Source: Paenibacillus sp. FSL R5-0766
Lineage (GTDB): Bacteria; Bacillota; Bacilli; Paenibacillales; Paenibacillaceae
NCBI RefSeq assembly: GCF_037971845.1
Contig: NZ_CP150227.1
Coordinates: 5,084,001-5,148,000, forward strand
Reading direction: 5' to 3'
DNA: 64,000 nt
In this document: positions 37,929 to 48,113 of the stretch, piece by piece
Layout of the letters: every line of letters begins with the position of its first letter
Position numbering within the stretch: the first letter of the stretch is position 1
Made by a program: the position numbers and the translations under genes
Notes under the pieces: model-generated
The model's database searches: none
What the model saw: only the letters and a program-made list of their open reading frames with translations
Told to the model about the DNA's origin: nothing

Positions 37929-38391
37929 GATCTGCACCCCCTAGGGCCGGCTCGTTCAAGGTTTCGCTCCTCAGCTCAATCCCCGTGATGCGGATTCTCA
38001 TGGAACCTGATGGTGTATGAACAGACCTAACTTCCCCTACACTGCCAAGCAGTAATTGACTCCCTACTGGAGAGAGGAAGGAAATACGCCCCTCATCAGG
38101 ATCGGTATCTTCTGGCATAACAATCATGAACGAATCTGACGTATGAAAATCGAGATATTCAAAATCAATATGACTGCCGATCAATACAGCCGAGTCCAGA
38201 TCTTCATCCGGGCCCAGGAGCAGTTTTTCCACATACTCCGTATATGCCGACAGTTGTTTTTCCAACTGTATCCGCTCTGGATCGCGCACGTCGAAATAGG
38301 CGTCGAGAAATGTTCTTTTCTCTTCACCGAATGTAAATAGCTGGCTCACCAGCTTCTCTCTGCAATTATGGCGGGAAGTCCTATGGTTCAT
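37918..38391 (-). CDS. GreA/GreB C-terminal-domain protein
   Basis: A 157-residue protein. An N-terminal helical part (about 1-60, with LDAYFDVRDPERIQLEKQL) precedes a GreA/GreB C-terminal FKBP-like domain (about 68-135: VLIGSHIDFEYLDFHTSDSF then RISFLSPVGSQLLLGSVGEV). It lacks the full GreA coiled coil with acidic tip, so it is more like Rnk or GreA-domain regulators that bind RNA polymerase. It replaces KhtS at the head of the antiporter operon. The ATG at 38391 follows AGGGGGTGAAATTTACT. Confidence 0.78.
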   Translation of the reverse strand: MNHRTSRHNCREKLVSQLFTFGEEKRTFLDAYFDVRDPERIQLEKQLSAYTEYVEKLLLGPDEDLDSAVLIGSHIDFEYLDFHTSDSFMIVMPEDTDPDEGRISFLSPVGSQLLLGSVGEVRSVHTPSGSMRIRITGIELRSETLNEPALGGADHAL

Positions 38392-38455
38392 AGTAAATTT
38401 CACCCCCTATACAAGCCTTGTTCTCCATGTTGATTGGCATGTTTCTCTTCATCAT
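38381..38455 (-). CDS. 24-residue leader ORF of the antiporter operon
   Basis: The double ATG at 38455 follows a perfect AAAGGAGG. It encodes MMKRNMPINMENKACIGG plus six residues and stops 10 bases inside the GreA-like gene. It may couple ribosomes to that gene. Too short to assign a role. Confidence 0.45.
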   Translation of the reverse strand: MMKRNMPINMENKACIGGEIYYEP

Positions 38456-40165
<1,710 letters not shown>

Positions 40166-40197
40166 TACTAAATAGGAATGATATAGAATAACTTTAA

Positions 40198-40246
40198 TCA
40201 GCAAGCGTCTCTCAGTAATCAACAGAGAAACGCTTGCTGATTTGTT
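40198..40246 (+). terminator. Terminator of gdhA
   Basis: CAGCAAGCGT-CTC pairs with GAG-ACGCTTGCTG around an 11-base loop, followed by ATTTGTTG. Confidence 0.85.
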
Positions 40247-40320
40247 GTATAAACGTTTCATCTCCAGAACAAGCTACCTTTAACGAAAAAAGATAATATT
40301 TGAATTAAAGGAGAATCACC

Positions 40321-40893
40321 ATGGACTGGATATGGAAATCCATTTTGTTAGTACTCGTAGGTATGATTCTTCTACGAATTGCAGGGCGCAAATCAATCTC
40401 ACAAATGAATGTCGCTACTACAGTCATCATGATCTCAATCGGTACAACCATTGTGCAACCTGTTGCAAATCATGAACTAGGAAAGGCAATTGGGTCAGCC
40501 ACCGTTTTTATTGCAACACTGCTCTTGGTAGAGAGACTAAAGATTAAATTTAATCTGTTCGAACAGTTATTGAGCGGAAGCTCCAAAATCGTGGTAGAGA
40601 ATGGTGAGATCAGCATCACTAATTTAAAAAAAATGCGTTACACCGTAGATCAGTTAGAAACCCAGTTACGACTAAATGGAATATCCAACCTGAGCGATCT
40701 GGAGATAGCAACATTGGAACCGAATGGCCAACTTGCCTATGCTCTAAAGCCGCACGCTCGTCCCGTCACCATGGGTGATTTGGAAAAACTGTTGGGAGGC
40801 ACTCCCAATCTAACAAATACCAATTCGAATGATATCTTTCAGGAAGTAAGTACGGGCAGTCATACGTATCCTATCGATCCCGAGCTAGAATAA
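40321..40893 (+). CDS. DUF421 (YetF/YcaP-type) membrane protein
   Basis: A 190-residue protein with three N-terminal helices (IWKSILLVLVGMILLRIAG; VATTVIMISIGTTIVQ; GSATVFIATLLLVERL) and a C-terminal cytoplasmic DUF421 domain (GSSKIVVENGEISITNLKKM, LEIATLEPNGQLAYALKP). The start follows AAAGGAGAATCACC. Bacillus relatives are sporulation-associated membrane proteins; function is otherwise unclear. Confidence 0.85.
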   Translation: MDWIWKSILLVLVGMILLRIAGRKSISQMNVATTVIMISIGTTIVQPVANHELGKAIGSATVFIATLLLVERLKIKFNLFEQLLSGSSKIVVENGEISITNLKKMRYTVDQLETQLRLNGISNLSDLEIATLEPNGQLAYALKPHARPVTMGDLEKLLGGTPNLTNTNSNDIFQEVSTGSHTYPIDPELE

Positions 40894-41038
40894 CCCTGTG
40901 CGGATATACTGATCTGCTGACCTACCATGCATGATAATTCACGAGAAAACTGATTAGAATTGCTCTAATCGCAAGGCAATGGTACAGTGGTACTGACGTA
41001 ATTACATCTATTTGTACTATTATAAGGAAGTGTTTACA

Positions 41039-41893
41039 TTGTCTAACCAACCATTTGCCAGCACTGCGAGTCCTCATCTTAGCGCAGACTGTGAGCAATG
41101 TTTTGGCCTGTGCTGTGTTGCCTTGCCCTATGGCAAGTCATCTGACTTTGCTTTTGATAAAGCCAGCGGCACACCCTGTCCCAATCTGCGCACGGACAAT
41201 CGCTGCGGTATCCATACTCAGCTTCGGCAGAAAGGGTTCAAAGGTTGCACGGTATATGACTGTTTCGGAGCTGGACAGAAGCTGTCCCAAGTGACCTACG
41301 CGGGCAAAGATTGGCGTGATCATCCAGAGTCTGCAAGCGAGATGTTCGATTGTCTGCCTGCCTTGCGACAACTTCACGAGTTGCTCAGTTATATGAAGGA
41401 AATGATGATGAGACCGGAGACGTCATCCCTTCACTCGGCATTTGGTGAGTTATATGAGGAGGTTGAGCGCTTGAGCAATCTGGAGCCTGCGGCTCTTCTC
41501 CGTCTGGACATCGCCAGTTATCGGTCCAGTGTGAATCAACTCTTGGTCCAGGCAAGTGAGATGGTACGCGCGAATGTGCCACCCACCGCTCATGGACAAG
41601 GGAAGTCGAAGAAGAGTAAAAAACGTACCGGAAGTGACTTTTTTGGTGCCAATTTAAAAGGGGCTGACCTGCGGGGCGCAAGCTTCCGAGGGGCTTTAAT
41701 GATCGCAGCCGATCTCCGAAATGCAGATACACGAAATGCGGATTGGATTGGCGCAGACTTGCGGGATACGGATCTGGGCGATGCAGACCTGAGAGGTGGC
41801 ATCTTCCTGACGCAATCCCAGATTAATGCAGCCAAAGGTAATGTGAATACCAAGTTGCCGGATCATCTTAACATTCCCTCACACTGGGTGTAG
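41039..41893 (+). CDS. Pentapeptide-repeat protein with N-terminal cysteine cluster
   Basis: A 284-residue protein. The TTG at 41039 follows AAGGAAGTG and gives SNQPFASTASPHLSADCEQC as N-terminus. A cysteine-rich region (CEQCFGLCC, PCPNLRTDNRCGIH, CTVYDCFGAG) resembles YkgJ-type metal-binding modules. A helical middle is followed by a basic linker (GKSKKSKKRTG) and about ten pentapeptide repeats (FFGANLKGADLRGASFRGAL onward), a short right-handed beta-helix as in Qnr-like proteins. The fusion is seen in several Firmicutes but has no assigned role. Confidence 0.82.
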   Translation: MSNQPFASTASPHLSADCEQCFGLCCVALPYGKSSDFAFDKASGTPCPNLRTDNRCGIHTQLRQKGFKGCTVYDCFGAGQKLSQVTYAGKDWRDHPESASEMFDCLPALRQLHELLSYMKEMMMRPETSSLHSAFGELYEEVERLSNLEPAALLRLDIASYRSSVNQLLVQASEMVRANVPPTAHGQGKSKKSKKRTGSDFFGANLKGADLRGASFRGALMIAADLRNADTRNADWIGADLRDTDLGDADLRGGIFLTQSQINAAKGNVNTKLPDHLNIPSHWV

Positions 41894-41990
41894 GATGCCT
41901 TTTCCACAAGAGCACGAGCAGGGATACAGGCAGGATTATACCTGCTAATTCATATGAATGTATGAATCGTGTACAGCAACAGCCAAAAAA

Positions 41991-42027
41991 AACAGCTCGT
42001 CCTGTACATCCAAGGACGAGCTGTTTG
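41991..42027. terminator. Bidirectional terminator
   Basis: AACAGCTCGTCCT pairs with AGGACGAGCTGTT around a 9-base loop, with A- and T-runs outside. It serves the converging pentapeptide and ddh genes. Confidence 0.9.
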
Positions 42028-42055
42028 TTATACAAATCACTGGAACGAATCAGAA

Positions 42056-43033
42056 TTATAACAAGTCGCGGCGAAGATCTTCAGCCGATTTCGGAGACAA
42101 GTGACCGAGCGGAATATCAAATACCGTTTTCGCTCCCTTATGTCCTTCCACGCTCAAGCGTTGTGCGGCTCTTGCATACGCTACAAGTACGCTTGCTGTA
42201 AATTCAGGATTGCTGTCGAGTTTCAGACCAAATTCAATAATTTGCTTTTGACCCGCACCCGTAACCCCACTGCGAATTACAAATCCACCATGCGGCATAC
42301 CTTCATGCTCGGATTTCAATTCTTCTTCGCTAATGAACGTTACAGTTGTATCGTAATCTGCAAAGTAGTTAGGCATCGACACAATCGTCTCACGGATCTC
42401 ATCCTGATTAGCACCATCTTCTGCTACCACATAACATTGACGCAGATGTTTCTCACGTGTAGACAACTCTGGTGTCTCCCCTGCACGAATGCGGTTGATC
42501 ACCTCTTCAACAGGTACAGTATACTGTACACCCGCCTTAACGCCTGGAACACGACGAATAGCATCCGAGTGGCCTTGGCTCACACCTTTGCCCCAGAACG
42601 TGTACTCTTTTCCTTCTGGCAGGATGGACTGTGCAAGCAGACGGTTCATGGAGAACAAGCCTGGGTCCCAACCTGTGGAAATGACACTTACGTGACCGCC
42701 TTGCTCTGCCGCAGCATTAACTTCCTTGTAGAATTCAGGAATCTTCGCATGTGTATCGAAGCTATCTACCGTATTGAACAATTTGGCGATGGCTGGTGTC
42801 TGCTCTGGAAGGTCGGTTGCAGAACCACCACAGAGGATCATAACATCAATCTTGCCTATGTATTGCTCCGCTGCAGAGATATGCTCAAAACGTACTTCTG
42901 TGCTTTCAGCGACCATCTGCTCCGGATTACGACGTGTAAACACAGCAATCAGTTCCAGATCCTCGTTCTGGGAAATGGCTTTCTCTACACCTTTACCCAA
43001 GTTACCGTAACCAACAATACCCACTCTAATCAT
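42056..43033 (-). CDS. ddh: meso-Diaminopimelate dehydrogenase
   Basis: A 325-residue NADPH enzyme that makes meso-diaminopimelate in one step for lysine and peptidoglycan. IRVGIVGYGNLGKGVEKAI is the dinucleotide fold; ILCGGSATDLPEQTPAIAK, FDTHAKIPEF and STGWDPGLFSMNRLL with GKGVSQGHSDAIRRV form the substrate pocket. Length matches the Corynebacterium/Bacillus enzyme. The ATG at 43033 follows GGAGAGGATTGAAC. Monocistronic. Confidence 0.95.
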   Translation of the reverse strand: MIRVGIVGYGNLGKGVEKAISQNEDLELIAVFTRRNPEQMVAESTEVRFEHISAAEQYIGKIDVMILCGGSATDLPEQTPAIAKLFNTVDSFDTHAKIPEFYKEVNAAAEQGGHVSVISTGWDPGLFSMNRLLAQSILPEGKEYTFWGKGVSQGHSDAIRRVPGVKAGVQYTVPVEEVINRIRAGETPELSTREKHLRQCYVVAEDGANQDEIRETIVSMPNYFADYDTTVTFISEEELKSEHEGMPHGGFVIRSGVTGAGQKQIIEFGLKLDSNPEFTASVLVAYARAAQRLSVEGHKGAKTVFDIPLGHLSPKSAEDLRRDLL

Positions 43034-43131
43034 GTTCAATCCTCTCCTGTCTTCTTCTATAGTTGTCTATTACTCTGTTTATAATGATATAACATACCAT
43101 GTAACCTGTCAGGTTTCCAGTTCGAAATAAA

Positions 43132-43181
43132 AATACCTTGCAGCGGTGCAGCAATAATGCGGCTCCGTATGCAAGGTATTA
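43132..43181 (-). terminator. Terminator of the lipoprotein gene at 43247
   Basis: AATACCTTGCA pairs with TGCAAGGTATT around a 27-base loop and is followed by TTTTATTT on the minus strand. Confidence 0.7.
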
Positions 43182-43246
43182 TGGCGTTCATTCGTTATTT
43201 TAGGAAGGCAGAAAGCAGGAAAGAAAAATAGCCCCTTATCTTCTGC

Positions 43247-43825
43247 TTATGATTCTGTCCAGGTCAACGTCAGTTCAATGACGCCTTCCTGTCCCGCCAA
43301 TGTTCCTCCAATCAAGGACCAGACATCCTGCGTTTCCGGATCGGTTCCCTGAATGATAATATTTTTGTCATCGATCGTCTGACCTGCATCCGTTAACTTT
43401 TTGGCGTTGAAGTAATCTTTATACAGCTGGGATACGGTTTTCATATCTTGTTCAGTGGAGAAAATCACCATGGCCGATTGCTTGCCTTCATTCTCACCAG
43501 AATTGGCTAAACGAATCGTTGCATCTTCCGGCAATGGGAAATCACTTGGCAAGTTCTCCGGCAACTCATTGGTTCCAGCAGCGGCTTCCTCACCACGATC
43601 TGAATCCGAGTCGGCTGGCGCAGTCGTACCCTCCGTCTCGATCACTTCACTTGTTGTTGCTTCGCTTGCACCTTCATTAGTCGCTTGTTCATTAGTTCCG
43701 GAGGAAACTTCGGTGTCCACCTTCTCCGTATCACTAGGTTCGTCTGCCGCGCTGCTGCAAGCACTCAAGGCCACCATCATCGCCAGTGCCGCACAGGCCA
43801 ATACATATTTCCTTCTCTTCACCAT
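43247..43825 (-). CDS. Lipoprotein with acidic linker, unknown function
   Basis: A 192-residue lipoprotein. The signal VKRRKYVLACAALAMMVALS ends in lipobox LSAC. A Thr/Glu/Asp-rich linker (about 25-85) precedes a small domain (about 88-190) starting LPENLPSDFPLPEDATIRLA and continuing with a VIFSTEQDMKTVSQLYKDYF helix. The start follows AAGGAGTGGTAACGG. No family recognised. Confidence 0.78.
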   Translation of the reverse strand: MVKRRKYVLACAALAMMVALSACSSAADEPSDTEKVDTEVSSGTNEQATNEGASEATTSEVIETEGTTAPADSDSDRGEEAAAGTNELPENLPSDFPLPEDATIRLANSGENEGKQSAMVIFSTEQDMKTVSQLYKDYFNAKKLTDAGQTIDDKNIIIQGTDPETQDVWSLIGGTLAGQEGVIELTLTWTES

Positions 43826-43857
43826 CCGTTACCACTCCTTCATCTTCATTTTATGTG

Positions 43858-44004
43858 CTAATCTCGTTCAAACGGCTGGATCACAGGCACGGCATGAACG
43901 TTATTCTTAACCCATATCACAGATACAGATAATACACTTAAAGACAATAGACAACTGGCTACGAGAATGGACAAGAAGCGGGTGATTACTTTAAACTTTT
44001 TCAT
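43858..44004 (-). CDS. Small membrane protein downstream of a hydrolase
   Basis: A 48-residue protein with a basic head (MKKFKVITR), one helix (FLSILVASCLLSLSVLSVSV) and a short outer tail. The start at 44004 is preferred because GGAGGAGGGATGG precedes it. The frame is open to an ATG at 44058 that overlaps the hydrolase stop as ATGA, so a longer form with an acidic head is possible. Function unknown; it is co-transcribed with the hydrolase. Confidence 0.55.
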   Translation of the reverse strand: MKKFKVITRFLSILVASCLLSLSVLSVSVIWVKNNVHAVPVIQPFERD

Positions 44005-44054
44005 CCATCCCTCCTCCTCATCCTGTTCATCATGTGTTTGTGGGGTCATGTTAC

Positions 44055-45038
44055 TCATAGGTCACTGGACAATGTCACTAATTTCATGATCTCGGCAGCG
44101 ACAATATCCGGTTGACTGTTGTGGATGTAATGCTCGGCGTGAGGGACAATCTGCTGGGTTCCTTGTCTAGACCATGAAGCAAATTTCACTTGATCTGCCT
44201 GCCATGCCCGACTCCCCTCACTGGGTTGATCTGATCCGGCTGTCAGGATCGTCAGAGGAAAAGGAAACTCCTTTTTGTTCTCCAGCACACGTAATGCGTT
44301 GATCTTGGAATGACGAATCTCATCCATCACATTGTCATTGTATGCATGCTTCAGGGTAGCAATGGTGGCAGCCTTTTTCATCGGCGCAGAAACCAACTCC
44401 GGGTCAATGACCAGTGTTGCCATCATCTGATCCGAATGTAGCAATGTACGCGCAATGCCTGTTTTAACCAGGAATCGGACTGAAGTAAAATACCATTCGG
44501 GCGTATCCATTTCCACCGTACTGTAATACTCCGGGCTTCCGCCATCGATCATGACCATGCCAGCCACCTCATCAGGATACCTTTGCGCAAACCGCAGTGT
44601 CTCCAGCGCACCCAGAGAGTGACCGACCATGATGTAAGGTGGACGTTGACCGGATGTTCGCAGCAATTGGTGAATCTCTTCCGAGATGGTATCAACATCA
44701 CGAGGTTCATCTGTATAGTCGCTGTATCCATACCCGAACCGATCATATACCGCAATTTTCACCTGTGATTTCAACTTGTCATATAGCGGACTGAAATCCA
44801 CATATGGATTGGGTGTCCCCCAGCCTGAGGCAAACACCACGGTTACCTCTCCTTTGCCAGCGGTGTAGAGGTGCATGTTGCGACCACTCACTTCATAATA
44901 CTTGCCTGGCGGGGGATAGGACTTCATATCCTGCGTGGATTGATACGCTTCATACGCTGTACCTGCCAGCAGCAAAAGTCCTGTGGCAAGCATGATGCCT
45001 CCCAGCACTTTTAACCCTCTCCGTAACCCCTTCTTCAT
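44055..45038 (-). CDS. Membrane-anchored alpha/beta hydrolase
   Basis: A 327-residue hydrolase with an N-terminal signal anchor (KVLGGIMLATGLLLLAGTAY). Catalytic features: VFASGWGTPNPYVDFSPLYD, nucleophile in IMVGHSLGALETLRFA, Asp in LTAGSDQPSEG, His in VPHAEHYIHN. The domain faces outward. Related Firmicute proteins are annotated as haloperoxidase- or lipase-like hydrolases without known substrate. The start follows GGGGTAGAGAAG. Confidence 0.85.
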   Translation of the reverse strand: MKKGLRRGLKVLGGIMLATGLLLLAGTAYEAYQSTQDMKSYPPPGKYYEVSGRNMHLYTAGKGEVTVVFASGWGTPNPYVDFSPLYDKLKSQVKIAVYDRFGYGYSDYTDEPRDVDTISEEIHQLLRTSGQRPPYIMVGHSLGALETLRFAQRYPDEVAGMVMIDGGSPEYYSTVEMDTPEWYFTSVRFLVKTGIARTLLHSDQMMATLVIDPELVSAPMKKAATIATLKHAYNDNVMDEIRHSKINALRVLENKKEFPFPLTILTAGSDQPSEGSRAWQADQVKFASWSRQGTQQIVPHAEHYIHNSQPDIVAAEIMKLVTLSSDL

Positions 45039-45174
45039 CTTCTCTACCCCTTACCCCAAAGGTTCATCTATATATGTATGCTTCAATCGTACCCAAGAAA
45101 TAGCGGGATTGAAACAATCCCGAGTCCAGTTCTTTCCCCAACCAAAGTCCAGTGCCCCTCCCCTACCTGTAACG

Positions 45175-45215
45175 CAAAAAAAACTGCAAATCTCCCATTC
45201 AGGAAACTTGCAGTT
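45175..45215 (-). terminator. Terminator of the exoA gene
   Basis: On the minus strand AACTGCAA pairs with TTGCAGTT around an about 20-base partly paired loop, followed by T8. Confidence 0.75.
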
Positions 45216-45267
45216 GATCTATACTTGTATTCTAAAACTCTTACCTCAATCTATCTCACGATGATCC

Positions 45268-46026
45268 TTACCTATAGTGTAACGTAAGACCCACCGGGCA
45301 ATGATCACTGCCCATCACGTGGCAGTCGATATGCGCATCTGCCACCTTAGGTGCCAATTGATTGGATACGAGAAAATAATCAATGCGCCAGCCGACGTTC
45401 CGTTCTCTAACCTTTGGCATATAAGACCACCAGCTGTATACATCCGTACGATCCGGATACAGATGGCGGAAGCTGTCTACATACCCGGAAGCAAGCAAAT
45501 CAGTCATCTTGCCACGCTCTTCAAGCGTAAATCCCGAGTTGCCCAGATTGGGCTTCGGATTCTTCAGGTCAATCTCCTGATGAGCCACATTCAGGTCACC
45601 ACAGACGATAACCGGCTTGGTCTGCTCCAGTTGCAGAATGTACCCCCGGAATCGATCCTCCCATTCCAGACGGTAAGGCAGCCGGGTCAGATCCCGCTTT
45701 GCGTTAGGGGTATAAACGTTCACCAGATAAAACTCATCATACTCCAGTGTAATCATCCGGCCTTCCGGCTCGCTGTCCTCCTCCATCCCGTAACGGACAG
45801 ATATAGGCTTGATTCGGCTAAATACAGCCGTACCGGAATATCCTTTTTTGATCGCATAATTCCAATATTGATAAACATCTTCCCCCAGGTCCATCTCAAT
45901 CTGTCCAGCTTGCAATTTGGTCTCCTGAAGGCAGAAGATATCTGCCTGACTCTCCTGATAATAATCCATGAATCCTTTGGTAACACATGCCCTTAAACCA
46001 TTCACATTCCAGGACACCAGCTTCAT
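45268..46026 (-). CDS. exoA: Exodeoxyribonuclease III / AP endonuclease
   Basis: A 252-residue DNA-repair nuclease of the ExoIII class. MKLVSWNVNGLRACVTKGF, CLQETKLQAGQ (metal Glu), VYTPNAKRDLTRLPYRLEW, VCGDLNVAHQEIDLKNPK and the final GSDHCPVGLTL (catalytic His) are intact. The start follows GAGGAGATGAGGAT. No operon partners. Confidence 0.95.
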   Translation of the reverse strand: MKLVSWNVNGLRACVTKGFMDYYQESQADIFCLQETKLQAGQIEMDLGEDVYQYWNYAIKKGYSGTAVFSRIKPISVRYGMEEDSEPEGRMITLEYDEFYLVNVYTPNAKRDLTRLPYRLEWEDRFRGYILQLEQTKPVIVCGDLNVAHQEIDLKNPKPNLGNSGFTLEERGKMTDLLASGYVDSFRHLYPDRTDVYSWWSYMPKVRERNVGWRIDYFLVSNQLAPKVADAHIDCHVMGSDHCPVGLTLHYR

Positions 46027-46136
46027 ATCCTCATCTCCTCACATCTCTCCAATATAGCACGGGCCCATTCTGGGGGACAAGCCTTACGGATTTGGGATGA
46101 GATGGAGTCATTGGAATCCTGATGGGGCGAGCTTGC

Positions 46137-46694
46137 CTATATTTCGCTTCGTAACTTGGAGAACACCGCAAGATCAATATATCTGCCTTTCTCAAACTCA
46201 TGCTGCCGCAGTACACCTTCCTGTTGAAAACCAAGCTTGTGTAATAGGCGAATTGACGCCTCGTTCTCCGGTTCAACCTTCGCTTCAATCTTGTTGAGCT
46301 GCATGCTTGTGTATCCAAAATGCAGCACAGTACGGGCCACTTCAGTCATAACACCGCGGCCCCAGAAAGAGGAACGCAAGTCGTATCCGATCTCTGCACG
46401 GTTATGTACATCTTCATAGTTCAGGAACCCACAGGTTCCGATCACTTTACGAGTTTCACGGTCTTCAATCATCCAGCGTAAACCCGTGTGTTCCTTGAAA
46501 ATCTTCGTATACCAGTTCATCTCACCCTGTGCATCCTCCACGGATTCAAAGGGAGTGAATGGCATATATTGCACCACAGCTTCATCCGAATATAACTCCA
46601 CCAGATCATGGCTGTCCTCAGCCTCTGCCGACCGGAGGATGAATCGTTCTGTCTGAATTAACGGAAATAGATCAAACCTAAATTGCTCACTCAT
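46137..46694 (-). CDS. GNAT N-acetyltransferase (RimJ/L-like)
   Basis: A 185-residue acetyltransferase. The N-terminal strand LIQTERFILRSAEAEDSHDL and the acetyl-CoA loop in IGYDLRSSFWGRGVMTEVAR followed by KVEPENEASIRLLHKLGFQQ match the RimJ/RimL branch. The ATG at 46694 follows AAAGGAGACCTCGC. Substrate could be a ribosomal protein terminus or small amine; not determinable. Confidence 0.87.
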   Translation of the reverse strand: MSEQFRFDLFPLIQTERFILRSAEAEDSHDLVELYSDEAVVQYMPFTPFESVEDAQGEMNWYTKIFKEHTGLRWMIEDRETRKVIGTCGFLNYEDVHNRAEIGYDLRSSFWGRGVMTEVARTVLHFGYTSMQLNKIEAKVEPENEASIRLLHKLGFQQEGVLRQHEFEKGRYIDLAVFSKLRSEI

Positions 46695-46748
46695 GCGAGG
46701 TCTCCTTTGCAACATTCATTATATAAATCATTTTACTATTAATATGTT

Positions 46749-46800
46749 CTATTAACATCTCTCTCTTCTCTATAAGATGTTCTATTGACTATTAAAAGTA
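46749..46800. promoter_or_regulatory. Direct repeats upstream of the flavin oxidase gene
   Basis: TATGTTCTATTAAC (about 46749) and GATGTTCTATTGAC (about 46786) are near-identical repeats spaced about 37 bases apart, upstream of the gene at 46859. The second ends in a TTGAC that could be its -35. Confidence 0.35.
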
Positions 46801-46858
46801 GGGAGACTACATTATGCTTTAGAAGACTAACATTGGAAATAGACTAGGAGGCGGAACC

Positions 46859-47995
46859 ATGACCACACCATCATATGACGTTATTATCGTTGGAGCCGGC
46901 TCCATGGGTATGAGTGCTGGGTATTATCTATCGCGCAGTGGATGCAAAACTTTATTAATTGATGCCTTTGACCCTCCGCATACGGAAGGAAGTCATCACG
47001 GGGATAGCAGACTGATGCGCCATGTGTACAGTGGTGGGCCTGACTATATTGCCATGGCATTACTTGCACAGAAGTTATGGCACGAGCTGGAGGAAACGAC
47101 CGGAGACCAACTGTTTGTTCCTTCCGGTGTAATAAATGTGGTTGATCCAGAGATTCATTCCTTCCACAACCGATTGAGCCATGCAGATGATGCAGGTATT
47201 CGGTATGAAACGTTGCACGCAGCCGAGGTGATGAAACGCTGGCCAGGTATTACAATACCTGAACATTACGAGGGCATGTATGAGCCTGATGCGGGTTATC
47301 TGTATAGTGAACCCTGTATTCGTGCCTTCCGCAAAGCAGCCGAGACTCACGGTGCCACCTTGTTAACGCACACGCTTGTGGAGCATATCGAATACGGACC
47401 ACATTCCGTTGCAGTTCAGACTTCAGGTGGTGAGACATACCATGCCAACCAAATCATCCTGAGCGCTGGCGCCTGGTTTCAGACATTAAAACCTTTCGTG
47501 GATCTCCCGATCCAGGCAGTGCGTAAAACGGTTGGATGGTTTGATGCACCACAAGCTTTGTACGGCGAGGCACACTTCCCCGGTTTTACACTGGCGGGAA
47601 AAGAAGGTACATATTATGGATTTCCAAGCATTGGCGGATCAGGTCTGAAGATGGGTCGTCATGATACGGGTCAGGTGTGGACACCAGGAAGTACAATGGC
47701 TCCATTTGGTACGGAAGAAACGGACGAGGGGGATCTGCGCAGGCTGCTCGAACTTCATATGCCTCAGGCAGCAGGAGAATTGAAACGTGGTAGTGTGTGC
47801 AAGTATGAATTCACTTCGGATGAAGATTTTATTATCGACCGACACCCTGCCCATGAACGTGTGTGGCTCGCAGGCGGTTTCTCCGGTCATGGCTTCAAGT
47901 TTGCAAGTGCCATTGGGCAGATTCTATCCGACTTGGTGCAAACAGGGCACACGGATCAGGATATTAGCAGGTTCGCCTTATCCCGTTTTCGTTAA
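46859..47995 (+). CDS. Monomeric sarcosine / N-methyltryptophan oxidase-type flavoprotein
   Basis: A 378-residue flavoenzyme that oxidises a secondary amine such as sarcosine or N-methyl amino acids, releasing formaldehyde and peroxide. YDVIIVGAGSMGMSAGYYLS is the FAD fold, GSHHGDSRLMRHVYSG the substrate-side motif, and the Cys in GSVCKYEFTSDEDFIIDRHP is the covalent flavin attachment site of MSOX/MTOX enzymes. The start follows AGGAGGCGGAACC. MSOX and MTOX cannot be told apart here. Confidence 0.87.
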   Translation: MTTPSYDVIIVGAGSMGMSAGYYLSRSGCKTLLIDAFDPPHTEGSHHGDSRLMRHVYSGGPDYIAMALLAQKLWHELEETTGDQLFVPSGVINVVDPEIHSFHNRLSHADDAGIRYETLHAAEVMKRWPGITIPEHYEGMYEPDAGYLYSEPCIRAFRKAAETHGATLLTHTLVEHIEYGPHSVAVQTSGGETYHANQIILSAGAWFQTLKPFVDLPIQAVRKTVGWFDAPQALYGEAHFPGFTLAGKEGTYYGFPSIGGSGLKMGRHDTGQVWTPGSTMAPFGTEETDEGDLRRLLELHMPQAAGELKRGSVCKYEFTSDEDFIIDRHPAHERVWLAGGFSGHGFKFASAIGQILSDLVQTGHTDQDISRFALSRFR

Positions 47996-48022
47996 GTGAT
48001 GAACATATGTATATCTAAAATA

Positions 48023-48078
48023 GCTACTTTCCTTGAGGGTGCAGTGTTGCTTAGAGCACTGCACCTCCAAGAAAGTAG
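48023..48078. terminator. Long hairpin between converging genes
   Basis: CTACTTTC-TTGAGG-TGCAGTG pairs with CACTGCA-CCTCCAA-GAAAGTAG around a 10-base loop. T-runs are short on both sides, so termination strength is uncertain. Confidence 0.6.
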
Positions 48079-48113
48079 GACATATAATAACGTTTAATTC
48101 ATGCGTACTCACA

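Noticed and set aside
42101..43084. 327-codon open frame on the plus strand
   Set aside because: Antisense shadow of ddh; no start signal and no recognisable domain.
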